A stretch of 10,318 nucleotides of DNA from CAMNAO01 sp045605145 (GTDB taxonomy: Bacteria; Bacillota; Clostridia; Oscillospirales; Oscillospiraceae), in assembly GCA_045605145.1 (NCBI GenBank), contig JAZUPH010000071.1, positions 1 to 10,318 of the forward strand, read 5' to 3'. This document shows positions 1 through 8,524 of this stretch, one piece after another (position 1 is the stretch's first letter; every line of letters starts with the position of its first letter). The translations under genes were made by a program, and so were the position numbers. The notes under the pieces are model-generated. The model did no database searches. It was given only the letters and a program-made list of their open reading frames with translations, and was not told the origin of the DNA.

Positions 1-561
1 GGCCGCGCCCCTGATGTTGGCGTTGACGCCGGTATGGACACCCCGTTCAAAGCCGCACTGACCACAGTATCAAAAGAGTACGGAATGGCAGTAAATTATT
101 ACAGCCGTCTTAAACGCGACCCAAGCACAGGTACAGTAACACGCGGCCCCGTGGATCCTAAATGGGCTGACAGAAAAATATTTGTTGCTGACCACAAAAA
201 CTTGGGCAACACTCACTCAACAAACACACTGCTCGACATTTGGAACACATATGATTGCGTTGGCTGGCTGCTCAATGACACGCAGAAGCTGTTTGAGTTG
301 CCGGATGGATCAGCATTGATGCACGGCTTCCACCCCGGTTATGTGGATTACTATGTGGCGCGTCAGGGCGATTACGGCCCTATTGCACACAAGGTAACCC
401 TTACACGTGCATACGACGTGGAAGCACTTTGCTCAAAGCGCCTCCACGACTGGATAAAAGATAACAATATTGAGCTATGTAATCTTCGTGACGCCCTGTA
501 CGGGACACAGGAATATCAAAACCATCTTAAGCACATCGGCAGCGACCTGTGTGTGTTGTAA
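1..561 (+). CDS. YdjC/ChbG-like carbohydrate deacetylase, C-terminal part (5' end outside window)
   Basis: The frame is open from base 1 to the TAA at 559-561 and gives 186 residues. The ATG at 34 is internal, because the reading frame continues to the left edge with no stop and the preceding residues fit the family. The C-terminal half resembles the YdjC/ChbG/HpnK family, metal-dependent deacetylases that remove acetyl groups from N-acetylated sugars. It shows an HPGY motif at visible residues 111-114, then a TLTR segment with Arg136, and a final 'LHDWIKDNNIELCNLRDAL' block typical of the family end. About 70-100 N-terminal residues, including the expected metal-binding Asp-Asp motif, are missing because of the window edge. 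The segment where family members usually carry D-x-H reads VDAGMDTPF (residues 8-16), so the His is absent. The family call rests on the C-terminal pattern and is only moderately secure. Confidence 0.6.
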   Translation, partial: GRAPDVGVDAGMDTPFKAALTTVSKEYGMAVNYYSRLKRDPSTGTVTRGPVDPKWADRKIFVADHKNLGNTHSTNTLLDIWNTYDCVGWLLNDTQKLFELPDGSALMHGFHPGYVDYYVARQGDYGPIAHKVTLTRAYDVEALCSKRLHDWIKDNNIELCNLRDALYGTQEYQNHLKHIGSDLCVL

Positions 562-571
562 TACAGGCTGA

Positions 572-639
572 TAAAAAAAGCAGTACCCCACCCCATTGTC
601 TGCATTGCAGGCATCGGGGTGGGGGGGTTCGTCATTTTT
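572..639. terminator. Bidirectional intrinsic terminator between convergent genes
   Basis: The arms CCCCACCCC (586-594) and GGGGTGGGG (616-624) pair perfectly, and an inner TGTCTGC/GCAGGCA helix extends the stem with one G-U pair. Reading rightward, the stem is followed by TTTTT at 635-639. Reading leftward, it is followed by a run of seven T (complement of 573-579). It lies between the end of the deacetylase gene and the end of the serpin gene, so one element can end both transcripts. Confidence 0.85.
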
Positions 640-654
640 ACTATACAGGGAAAC

Positions 655-2247
655 TCACGGATAATTGACCACGCCCACAAACAGTATCTCACCGTCGATG
701 CCCCGCAGGACAAAGATAAAGGGTCGGTCGAGGACAAAATCCACCTCATCTGCAGGCGGCGCCGTTCCGCCGTCACGCATAAGGACGGTGTAGGCCGCGG
801 CCTCAACCCCCTCTTCATCGATCATTACACGGGCGGCATGGCGCGCAACGGAAAGGAAGCCGCCGTCATCAATCGGTATGATGGGTGAGAAATCAGCCGC
901 AACTGGGTCAAACACATCGGTCACGCCCAATGCACGCAGGATGCCTGTGAGGTCAGTGTCAGATGCCACATCGAATCTTGGCACAGCCATGTTGATGGTA
1001 ACATACTTGCTGTTTTCCCAGTCGCCCGCTGAAAGGATGAAGTCCATGCACTCACCATCGGTCAGAAGTTCGTCAACACTCACGCCTTCATCAGGCAGGA
1101 TGAACCACATACTACCGCCGCTGTTGTCGAAGTACCTGCAGGCGGCAGAGAACCCTTCTCCCCAGTAATAGCTGCCGTGTGAGGTCTGGTGCATAAAATC
1201 AGCAGCTACATCCCCCTTCGGGGTGTGAAAAATCCCCTCGGTGGTCTTTGACTCCTGGAAGGCCGTGCTCCAGCGGGCATTATAGTACACGGTGGAGGCA
1301 AGGGCGAACACTGTTGCAGGGTCAAATTCAAGACTCTGCACCGAATCCTCAAGCAGGCCGCGGGTCTCGTCATTGAGCCATTTGTGTAACCTGTCTGTAT
1401 ACTCTGCACTGCCCATTTGGCCGCTGAAGGACGAAGCATAATACTCTTCCGCCAGAACATCAAGGGCGGCACTGTTATATCCGATGTCCTCATCCAGCCA
1501 GACTGAGTTGGCAAGGATGCTGGTCGTTGCTCCGTCATCACTGTAATTGGCGTTCCACAGGCTTTTGGCAACAAGGCGCACCTGATCAATATCATCAAGA
1601 CCCAAAAGGTCGAGAATCTGCTGGCGGCTTTCGCCGTCCGTCGTCTCCGCCAGCATACACAGGGCGAGATACACATTGACAGGCGAGTACACCCGGTTCC
1701 CATCATCCTCGCCGGTGAGCATAAGGCTCATAGTGTCGGCGTAAAAACCGTTAAGGCTGCCCCTGTACTCCTGGGCAAGCCGAAGCCGCTCGCCCCGTTC
1801 GTCAGACCAGTCCTCATATCGGCGAAAATAGGTCTCATAATCAATGTCCCCGCCGGCGACTACATAGTCGCTCTCATCCGGGAAGGGTATCACCTCGGGG
1901 TAGGAAACCAGCCGTATCGCATAGTCGCCGCCGCTCAGCTGAGTATCTGTCGAGTCAGCGCCGCCGGAAGAGCTGCCTGTGGTACTGCCGCTGCTCATTT
2001 CGCTGCCGCCTAATGTTATGTTAGCCGGATCATTGGATCCCCGCCCGATAGCAAAGGTCAGCAAGCCCACGACAAGGCAGACACAGGCCGCAAAAGCGAC
2101 TCTGCGCAGGATATAGCCGGCAAAGGTCGTTGTACGCTCCCGTGGCTTGCTGTCCGCTGCGCCTTCGCCACGGCGTAGCTTGTCCGCGCTTTCGATATAA
2201 CTGTCATCCACGCCGCCGATGGCGTCACTGAGTTCTTCAGGTTTCAT
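655..2247 (-). CDS. Membrane-anchored serpin with anti-sigma-like N-terminus
   Basis: This 530-residue protein has four parts. Residues 1-48 are a short charged cytoplasmic segment with 'IGGVDDSYIESADKLRR', a pattern I associate with membrane partners of ECF sigma factors in gut Clostridia. Residues 49-68 form one transmembrane helix, with no signal peptidase site evident. Residues 69-110 are a Ser/Gly-rich linker. Residues about 160-530 are a full-length serpin domain, which inhibits serine (or cysteine) proteases by trapping them after cleavage of its reactive loop. Serpin landmarks are NRVYSPVNVYLALCML (184-199), a TVYYNARWSTAF block (319-330), the hinge EEGVEAAA (478-485) and DRPFIFVLRG (508-517). 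The hinge keeps the Ala-rich P12-P10 positions but has Val481 at P14, where Thr or Ser is usual. Counting from P15, P1 falls on Gly494, but the loop is about four residues longer than in alpha-1-antitrypsin, so P1 is uncertain. The ATG overlaps the sigma factor stop by four bases, so the two are translationally coupled. Serpin identity is firm; the anti-sigma role is inference. Confidence 0.9.
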   Translation of the reverse strand: MKPEELSDAIGGVDDSYIESADKLRRGEGAADSKPRERTTTFAGYILRRVAFAACVCLVVGLLTFAIGRGSNDPANITLGGSEMSSGSTTGSSSGGADSTDTQLSGGDYAIRLVSYPEVIPFPDESDYVVAGGDIDYETYFRRYEDWSDERGERLRLAQEYRGSLNGFYADTMSLMLTGEDDGNRVYSPVNVYLALCMLAETTDGESRQQILDLLGLDDIDQVRLVAKSLWNANYSDDGATTSILANSVWLDEDIGYNSAALDVLAEEYYASSFSGQMGSAEYTDRLHKWLNDETRGLLEDSVQSLEFDPATVFALASTVYYNARWSTAFQESKTTEGIFHTPKGDVAADFMHQTSHGSYYWGEGFSAACRYFDNSGGSMWFILPDEGVSVDELLTDGECMDFILSAGDWENSKYVTINMAVPRFDVASDTDLTGILRALGVTDVFDPVAADFSPIIPIDDGGFLSVARHAARVMIDEEGVEAAAYTVLMRDGGTAPPADEVDFVLDRPFIFVLRGIDGEILFVGVVNYP

Positions 2248-2804
2248 GGCTCAAATCCCTCCTGTTCCAAGTGCCGGCGCAGCCCCTGCCGCGTGCGGTG
2301 CAGCAGGCTCTTTACTGCGGATTCTGTCATTTGGCAATAGTCCGCGATCTCCGACAGCGGATCCATGAAATAGTAACGGCAGATAAACACATCCCGGGTG
2401 CGCTTATCAAGCGCCTTCAGATACGCACCGACGGCGGCAGCAAGGGCGCTCTGCTCAGCCGAAAGCTGCGGGTCATCATCACCGGAAACGCAGTCGCCCA
2501 ATTCCTCAAGGCTGAGCGCATACTGCGACCCGGCCCGTTTTTTGCTTGAGCGGCGGCGAAAAATATCTATTGCCACCCCGCGGGTAATACGACCCAGATA
2601 CAGCTTGAGCACATCAGGTCTGTTGGGCGGCATGGAGTTCCATGCCCTCAGATATGTATCATTCACACTCTCTTCGCTGTCGCGCAGGTCTTTGAGAATA
2701 TTATCGGCGATCTTCATAAGATAGCTGCCGTACTTCTCATGGCTCTCGCTGATGGCTCTCTCATCCCGCCGCCAGTACAGCGCGACAATTTCTTTGTCTT
2801 CCAT
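2244..2804 (-). CDS. ECF-type RNA polymerase sigma factor
   Basis: This is a 186-residue sigma-70 family protein of the extracytoplasmic-function type, which redirects RNA polymerase to a small regulon, usually under control of a membrane partner. Region 2 lies at about residues 15-85, with 'RDSEESVNDTYLRAW' (41-55) and the basic IDIFRRRSSKKR end (79-90). Region 4 lies at about 125-180, with LSEIADYCQMTESAVKSLLHR (150-170) as the helix-turn-helix that would read the -35 element. There is no region 3, as expected for this class. The start has a strong AGGAGGT (2810-2816) five bases upstream. Its TGA overlaps the serpin ATG as ATGA, making a two-gene operon. Such pairs normally consist of the sigma factor and its membrane-bound inhibitor or sensor. 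The regulon cannot be read from the window. Confidence 0.93.
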   Translation of the reverse strand: MEDKEIVALYWRRDERAISESHEKYGSYLMKIADNILKDLRDSEESVNDTYLRAWNSMPPNRPDVLKLYLGRITRGVAIDIFRRRSSKKRAGSQYALSLEELGDCVSGDDDPQLSAEQSALAAAVGAYLKALDKRTRDVFICRYYFMDPLSEIADYCQMTESAVKSLLHRTRQGLRRHLEQEGFEP

Positions 2805-2869
2805 GGCTGACCTCCTCTCTATTGGCGCCTCATTAAATAAGACGCAGAAAGTTAGCTGAGGTTGCGAAA

Positions 2870-2899
2870 ATTATATCATATTTTTGTAGAGTTACCCAA
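2870..2899 (-). promoter_or_regulatory. Candidate promoter of the sigma-serpin operon
   Basis: On the minus strand the sequence TGATATAAT (complement of 2870-2878) is a perfect extended -10 element, TGnTATAAT. The -35 region is weak: TTGGGT at 2894-2899 with an 18-base spacer, or TGGGTA with 17. A perfect extended -10 can compensate for a poor -35, so housekeeping transcription is plausible. The leader to the sigma start would be about 60 bases. An additional ECF-dependent promoter is not obvious. Confidence 0.55.
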
Positions 2900-2908
2900 A
2901 TATGTAAG

Positions 2909-2925
2909 CGGCACACCGGGTGCCG
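2909..2925 (-). terminator. Weak hairpin after the PdaB-like deacetylase gene
   Basis: CGGCAC and GTGCCG pair perfectly around a five-base loop, starting eight bases beyond the deacetylase stop on the minus strand. Only a poor, interrupted T-run follows (CTTACATATTT), so termination would be inefficient. Some read-through into the sigma-serpin operon is possible. Confidence 0.35.
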
Positions 2926-2932
2926 ACTATCT

Positions 2933-3667
2933 TTACTTGGCGCACTGGCGGCCGGTGTGATCCATATAATACTCACCCTCAAGCAGTAGCTCCTGCACCT
3001 TTACGGGTTCGTAGCCGTTGTCCTCAAGCCAGTCAAGGATCATGGGCAGTGCCTCGGGCGTATGCTTTGCGGCGTTGTGGAAAAGAATAATACTGCCAGG
3101 CTGCACCTTCGCCGTTACGCGCTCAACGATCTGGGACGCGCTCAGATCTTTCCAGTCCAGTGAATCCACATCCCACTGGATGGTCTTCATGCCAATACTG
3201 TCCACCGTTTCAACAACGGCGTCGTTATAATCGCCGAAGGGAGGGCGGAACAGATTTGGGCGCACGCCGGTGACGGACTCGATCTTATCGTTGCACTTGT
3301 TAAGTTCGGCAATGAGTCCGTCACGGCTAAGTTTTGTGCTTTCCGGATGGGTATCGGAGTGGTTCATTACATCGTGACCGGCGTCGAAAAGCTGTTTGAC
3401 CGACTCGGGATACTTATCCACCCACTCGCCGACCACAAAAAACGTCGCCTTGGCGCCATGTTCTGCCAGAATATCGATAAGCTGCTGTGTGTCCTCATTG
3501 CCCCAGGCGGCATCAAAGGTGAGCGCAACCTTTTTATCCGGACGCTCAACGCAGTAGATCGGCAGCTTTTTCTTCGCCGCCGCAGCATGGACGCCCACGC
3601 AGCAGGTCGCCATAGCAAATACAAGTATCAGTGATGTGAGGATATATCGTCTTTGTTTATTATACAT
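2933..3667 (-). CDS. PdaB-like polysaccharide deacetylase (sporulation type)
   Basis: The 244-residue protein has an N-terminal signal peptide or anchor (basic MYNKQRR, hydrophobic core at about 9-26, possible cleavage after VHAAA), so it acts outside the cytoplasmic membrane. The NodB-homology domain runs from about 45 to 228. It contains TFDAAWG (50-56), HSDTHPE (103-109), RPPFGDYN (141-148), VDSLDWKD (167-174) and ILFHN (194-198). These deacetylases remove N-acetyl groups from peptidoglycan or other sugars. The TFD-A-A-W-G form of motif 1, lacking the second Asp of the usual TFDDG, and the FHNAAKHTPEALP ending fit the PdaB/YbaN branch known from spore cortex maintenance in Bacillus and Clostridia. 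Loss of that Asp, a metal ligand in active members, makes catalysis uncertain. The ATG is chosen because the basic N-terminus and signal peptide follow directly. Its GGGGG ribosome binding site, seven bases upstream, lies inside the inverted repeat at 3670-3715. Confidence 0.85.
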   Translation of the reverse strand: MYNKQRRYILTSLILVFAMATCCVGVHAAAAKKKLPIYCVERPDKKVALTFDAAWGNEDTQQLIDILAEHGAKATFFVVGEWVDKYPESVKQLFDAGHDVMNHSDTHPESTKLSRDGLIAELNKCNDKIESVTGVRPNLFRPPFGDYNDAVVETVDSIGMKTIQWDVDSLDWKDLSASQIVERVTAKVQPGSIILFHNAAKHTPEALPMILDWLEDNGYEPVKVQELLLEGEYYMDHTGRQCAK

Positions 3668-3669
3668 GG

Positions 3670-3715
3670 TAAAACCCCCTTTTCCATACCATTGTCTGTG
3701 GAAAAGGGGGTTTTA
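3670..3715 (-). terminator. Perfect 17-bp inverted repeat: HIT-gene terminator that also masks the pdaB-like RBS
   Basis: TAAAACCCCCTTTTCCA (3670-3686) and TGGAAAAGGGGGTTTTA (3699-3715) are exact reverse complements around a 12-base loop. In the minus-strand transcript the hairpin begins 15 bases after the HIT stop. Its 3' arm is GGGGG followed by UUUU, as in an intrinsic terminator with A/U-extended arms. It ends two bases before the deacetylase ATG at 3667. The GGGGG (complement of 3675-3679), the only plausible ribosome binding site for that ATG, is therefore fully base-paired in any read-through RNA. Confidence 0.75.
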
Positions 3716-3730
3716 TTATCGGTAATTTTT

Positions 3731-4072
3731 TCAGACGATCTTTTCGCCCAACTTGCGCCCGCCGATGATGTGGAAATGCAGGTGCTTCACGGTCTGGCCG
3801 GCGTCATCCCCGCAGTTGGAGATAACACGGTAGCCGCCCTCAAGACCCTCAGCCTTGGCGATGGCAGGGATGGCTGCGAGACACTTTGCCGCAAGGTGCG
3901 CGTTGTGCTCATTCACCTCATCCATGGAGGCGATATGCTCTTTGGGCACCACCAGCACATGGACAGGAGCCTGGGGCGCGATGTCGCGGAAGGCGTAGAC
4001 GCCCTCGCCGTCATAGACGCAGGCAGAGGGTATCTGGCCGGCAATTATTTTACAAAACAGACAATCGGACAT
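3731..4072 (-). CDS. HIT-family nucleotide hydrolase (HinT-like)
   Basis: This small cytoplasmic protein of the histidine triad superfamily has the signature HLHFHIIGG at residues 97-105; the middle His is the expected nucleophile. HinT proteins hydrolyse phosphoramidates such as adenosine 5'-monophosphoramidate and aminoacyl-AMPs. The N-terminal SDCLFCKIIAGQIPS is typical, and Cys4 and Cys7, with His38 and the first His of the triad, could bind zinc. I chose ATG 4072 (113 residues) because AGGAGG (complement of 4080-4085) lies seven bases upstream and the family sequence begins there. A longer reading from an ATA codon at 4090 would add six unrelated residues and overlap alaS. The gene begins 14 bases after alaS ends, so both should be on the T-box-controlled transcript. 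The C-terminal KLGEKIV ending is normal for bacterial HinT. Confidence 0.92.
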   Translation of the reverse strand: MSDCLFCKIIAGQIPSACVYDGEGVYAFRDIAPQAPVHVLVVPKEHIASMDEVNEHNAHLAAKCLAAIPAIAKAEGLEGGYRVISNCGDDAGQTVKHLHFHIIGGRKLGEKIV

Positions 4073-4086
4073 TTTTGTTCCTCCTA

Positions 4087-6717
<2,631 letters not shown>

Positions 6718-6757
6718 TGTATTCTATATCCTCCTATGGAATAGTGCGCTAAAGTAT

Positions 6758-6794
6758 AAATAAAAGGCCCCGCCCCAAACAGGGGCGAAGCCTT
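6758..6794 (-). terminator. Regulated terminator of the alaS T-box
   Basis: On the minus strand, AAGGCTTCGCCCC pairs with GGGGCGGGGCC around TGTTT, followed by TTTTATTT. It overlaps the 3' side of the T-box antiterminator region, as expected of the alternative structure. It ends about 40 bases before the alaS start. Confidence 0.85.
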
Positions 6795-6983
6795 AACTTC
6801 ACGGTACCACCCTGATTACCCCAATAAAACAGGGTATCTCAATCGCCTTTAACGCAGGCTTACGTTCCGGTCATCCCGGAAGGCTCAGAAGCGGCTGCCG
6901 CACGGGGTATCGAGGGGCTCACACCATCCCCCTCTCTCTTGGGACCCTTCCGGACGGCTGACTTCGTCAGCGCCATTTGACAC
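6758..6983 (-). promoter_or_regulatory. T-box riboswitch leader of alaS
   Basis: On the minus strand, AGGGTGGTACCGTGAAG (complement of 6797-6813) is the conserved T-box sequence, whose GGTACC-side bulge pairs with the free CCA end of uncharged tRNA. Upstream, CCGGAAGG and CCTTCCGG can form the base of Stem I, and the AGAGAGAGGGGGATGGTGTGAGCC region resembles its conserved bulge and distal loop. A GCC triplet (complement of 6882-6884) directly before CCTTCCGG's pairing bases is a plausible alanine specifier codon, although other GCN triplets lie nearby. Downstream is a transcription terminator. Uncharged tRNA-Ala would stabilise the antiterminator and allow alaS and HIT expression. The T-box identity is secure; the specifier assignment is tentative. 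Confidence 0.92.
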
Positions 6984-6989
6984 CATTGC

Positions 6990-7017
6990 ATTGTACCACT
7001 TTTTTGGCCTTTGTCAA
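6990..7017 (-). promoter_or_regulatory. Housekeeping promoter of alaS-HIT
   Basis: On the minus strand TTGACA (complement of 7012-7017) is a perfect -35, and TACAAT (complement of 6990-6995) is a five-of-six -10 after a 16-base spacer. A TG one base before the -10 adds an extended -10. Transcription should begin near 6983, just ahead of the T-box leader. Confidence 0.85.
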
Positions 7018-7025
7018 TGGTTTTT

Positions 7026-7052
7026 GCGGCAAATAAGAAACTTATATGCCGC
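7026..7052 (-). terminator. Hairpin behind the lipoprotein gene, possible terminator
   Basis: GCGGCAAATAAG (7026-7037) and CTTATATGCCGC (7041-7052) pair in 11 of 12 positions around an AAA loop. It begins 24 bases after the lipoprotein stop on the minus strand, but AAAAA rather than T follows in that direction. It may slow polymerase or protect the 3' end of the RNA; a standard intrinsic terminator is not supported. It sits just before the alaS promoter. Confidence 0.4.
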
Positions 7053-7075
7053 GAATCGTGGCGATTATGCCCGAA

Positions 7076-8308
7076 TCATTTCCTCATGAGGGACAGCAGG
7101 CAGTCGGGCATGGTCTCGTTATCCAGATCGCTCATCTCTCGGACACTTAGGCTCTGCAGACGGGAATCGGATATGCCGAAGAAGCGATATGATTCCGGAT
7201 CCACGCCTTCATCCCATGTGGCGTCAAATATGTAATAGCGCCCATCAATGCAGGCCTTGTTCCACATATGGCCGCCGTTGACCCGGTCGCCGCCTACATA
7301 GCCGATGATATTTATACATTCCACGCCCGCCATGTTGCACAGGTAATAGAATGCCATGGCATAACCCGCGCAGACTGTATTGTTGAGGATCAGCGCGTCA
7401 TAGGCAAGATTCCAATCCTCGCCACCGTAATAATCGTTATCGTCATAACGCACATTTTCAGTAAGCCATGAATAGAAGAAGAACACCTTGTCGTAATCCG
7501 TGGCATCCTCCGGCAGCATGGCGATCAGCTCAGCCGCCTTGTCAAGGGACTGGCGATACTTTGCAAGGCTGTCATTGAGCTCCATTCCGGAGAAGGACAG
7601 CAGATTATAGTACAGCTCCTGTCCGTATTCATTGGTCTTGCGGGCAGAGGTATAGACGGAGAAGAAAGCACTGTTGAGATTGTAGCAGCGCTGGATTATG
7701 TCCTGAACACTCATTATCCACTTATCATCGTTCTCATAAGACGGCCACACAAAGCGGGTGTATCCGTTGTACATGGCGTAGTCCATGGCGCGGAACAGGG
7801 TGTCAAAGGAGTCGTCCACAAACTGATCGTAGTAGTGAGTGCGGGGCAACATCTCAATGGCATCGGTAGCTGCAATCAGCTCATCAAATGTGACGGTCAC
7901 GATCGGCTCATCCGGGTTGGAGGGGTTGTAGAAAGCCACCACATCCGGGTTGGTGTAGCCCATGGGCAGATGGGAATTGCGGAACACGCTCGCCCACAAG
8001 ACCTCCATATTGACCGGCTCGGGTGCAGGCTCCGGCTCGGGTTCCGGTTCGGGTTCCGGCTCAGGTTCGGGTTCTGCCTCGGCTGATGCATCGGGCTGCA
8101 ATTCGGCATCAGTATCAGATTCCTGCGCCTCATCTGTCTGCGGTGTATTCTCGGTCTGCGTGACATCAGTTTGAGTGTCGGTCACCTCAGTTTCGGCAAC
8201 TTCATCTTTGCTCTCAGTGACGGCAGTTCCCTCTGCCGCATTGCCGCAGGCGGACAGCAGCATTATAAGAGCAAGGAAAGCTGCACAGATTCTAATTCTT
8301 CGGGGCAT
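7076..8308 (-). CDS. Transglutaminase-like domain lipoprotein
   Basis: This 410-residue protein is probably exported and lipid-anchored: MPRRIRIC, a hydrophobic stretch and the lipobox LLSAC, with the lipidated Cys at residue 21. A long Thr/Glu/Asp/Gln-rich, low-complexity stretch (about 24-98) ends in eight Glu-Pro repeats plus AP-EP (79-98), which should form a stiff extended spacer through the wall. The C-terminal part contains a transglutaminase-like papain-fold core with Cys313 in TVCAGYAMAF, His347 in GGHMWNKA and Asp362 in YIFDATWDEG, the expected Cys-His-Asp triad. Such proteins may be proteases, peptidoglycan-acting enzymes or cross-linkers; the substrate is unknown. The start at 8308 is preferred over an in-frame ATG 16 codons upstream because AGGAGG (complement of 8317-8322) is eight bases away and the signal peptide starts there. 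The gene is single, with its own promoter. Confidence 0.85.
   Translation of the reverse strand: MPRRIRICAAFLALIMLLSACGNAAEGTAVTESKDEVAETEVTDTQTDVTQTENTPQTDEAQESDTDAELQPDASAEAEPEPEPEPEPEPEPEPAPEPVNMEVLWASVFRNSHLPMGYTNPDVVAFYNPSNPDEPIVTVTFDELIAATDAIEMLPRTHYYDQFVDDSFDTLFRAMDYAMYNGYTRFVWPSYENDDKWIMSVQDIIQRCYNLNSAFFSVYTSARKTNEYGQELYYNLLSFSGMELNDSLAKYRQSLDKAAELIAMLPEDATDYDKVFFFYSWLTENVRYDDNDYYGGEDWNLAYDALILNNTVCAGYAMAFYYLCNMAGVECINIIGYVGGDRVNGGHMWNKACIDGRYYIFDATWDEGVDPESYRFFGISDSRLQSLSVREMSDLDNETMPDCLLSLMRK
8015..8074 (-). repeat. Glu-Pro dipeptide-repeat coding tract in the lipoprotein
   Basis: Eight consecutive Glu-Pro units, then Ala-Pro and Glu-Pro, are encoded by GAR-CCN codon pairs (residues 79-98). 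The third codon positions vary, so the run is conserved at protein level more than as an identical DNA repeat. Six-base periodicity makes length change by slippage possible. Confidence 0.85.
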
Positions 8309-8330
8309 CGTATGTACCTCCTTTATTGAT

Positions 8331-8349
8331 TGCGCGCCCATGGCGCGCA
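8331..8349 (-). repeat. GC-rich palindrome in the lipoprotein 5' leader
   Basis: TGCGCGCC and GGCGCGCA form a perfect 8-bp inverted repeat around a three-base loop (8339-8341). It lies between the promoter at 8369-8396 and the ribosome binding site at 8317-8322, so it would be a very stable hairpin in the mRNA leader about eight bases from the AGGAGG. It could also be a protein-binding operator. Confidence 0.6.
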
Positions 8350-8368
8350 GTTTCATTCTTCTGATTTG

Positions 8369-8396
8369 ATTTTACTATATTTCGCCGCTTTGTCAA
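8369..8396 (-). promoter_or_regulatory. Promoter of the transglutaminase-like lipoprotein gene
   Basis: On the minus strand TTGACA (complement of 8391-8396), a 16-base spacer and TAAAAT (complement of 8369-8374) form a good sigma-A-type promoter. Transcription would start near 8362 and give a leader of about 55 bases containing the palindrome at 8331-8349. Confidence 0.75.
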
Positions 8397-8443
8397 TGCT
8401 TGTGCAAGTGCGTCCCGTTTTGGGATATAGAATAGAAAGGCAA

Positions 8444-8472
8444 TTGACTTAGTGCAAAAAAACATATATTCT
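8444..8472 (+). promoter_or_regulatory. Candidate promoter of the galactokinase-like gene
   Basis: TTGACT (8444-8449) is a five-of-six -35. With a 17-base spacer it is followed by TATTCT (8467-8472), a four-of-six -10. The A-rich spacer helps. It diverges from the lipoprotein promoter about 50 bases away, so a shared regulator is possible. No operator is recognised. Confidence 0.5.
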
Positions 8473-8524
8473 TAGTTTATACGGCAGGATCGGCATTTTG
8501 TATCGCACATGGGAGATATGGCTT

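Noticed and set aside
3664..3694. Tiny upstream frame starting in the loop of the inverted repeat and overlapping the PdaB-like start
   Set aside because: It has only about ten codons, no ribosome binding site of its own and no sign of conservation that can be judged here.
7962..8174. Gly-Ser repeat frame on the plus strand
   Set aside because: It is the complement of the Glu-Pro tract in the lipoprotein gene.
8309..8356. Earlier ATG for the lipoprotein (16 extra codons)
   Set aside because: This segment contains the AGGAGG and the palindrome, and the signal peptide begins at the downstream ATG.
8498..8524. Earlier TTG start for the galactokinase-like gene
   Set aside because: GGGAGA lies inside this stretch, correctly spaced for ATG 8525, and the nine added residues do not fit the family.
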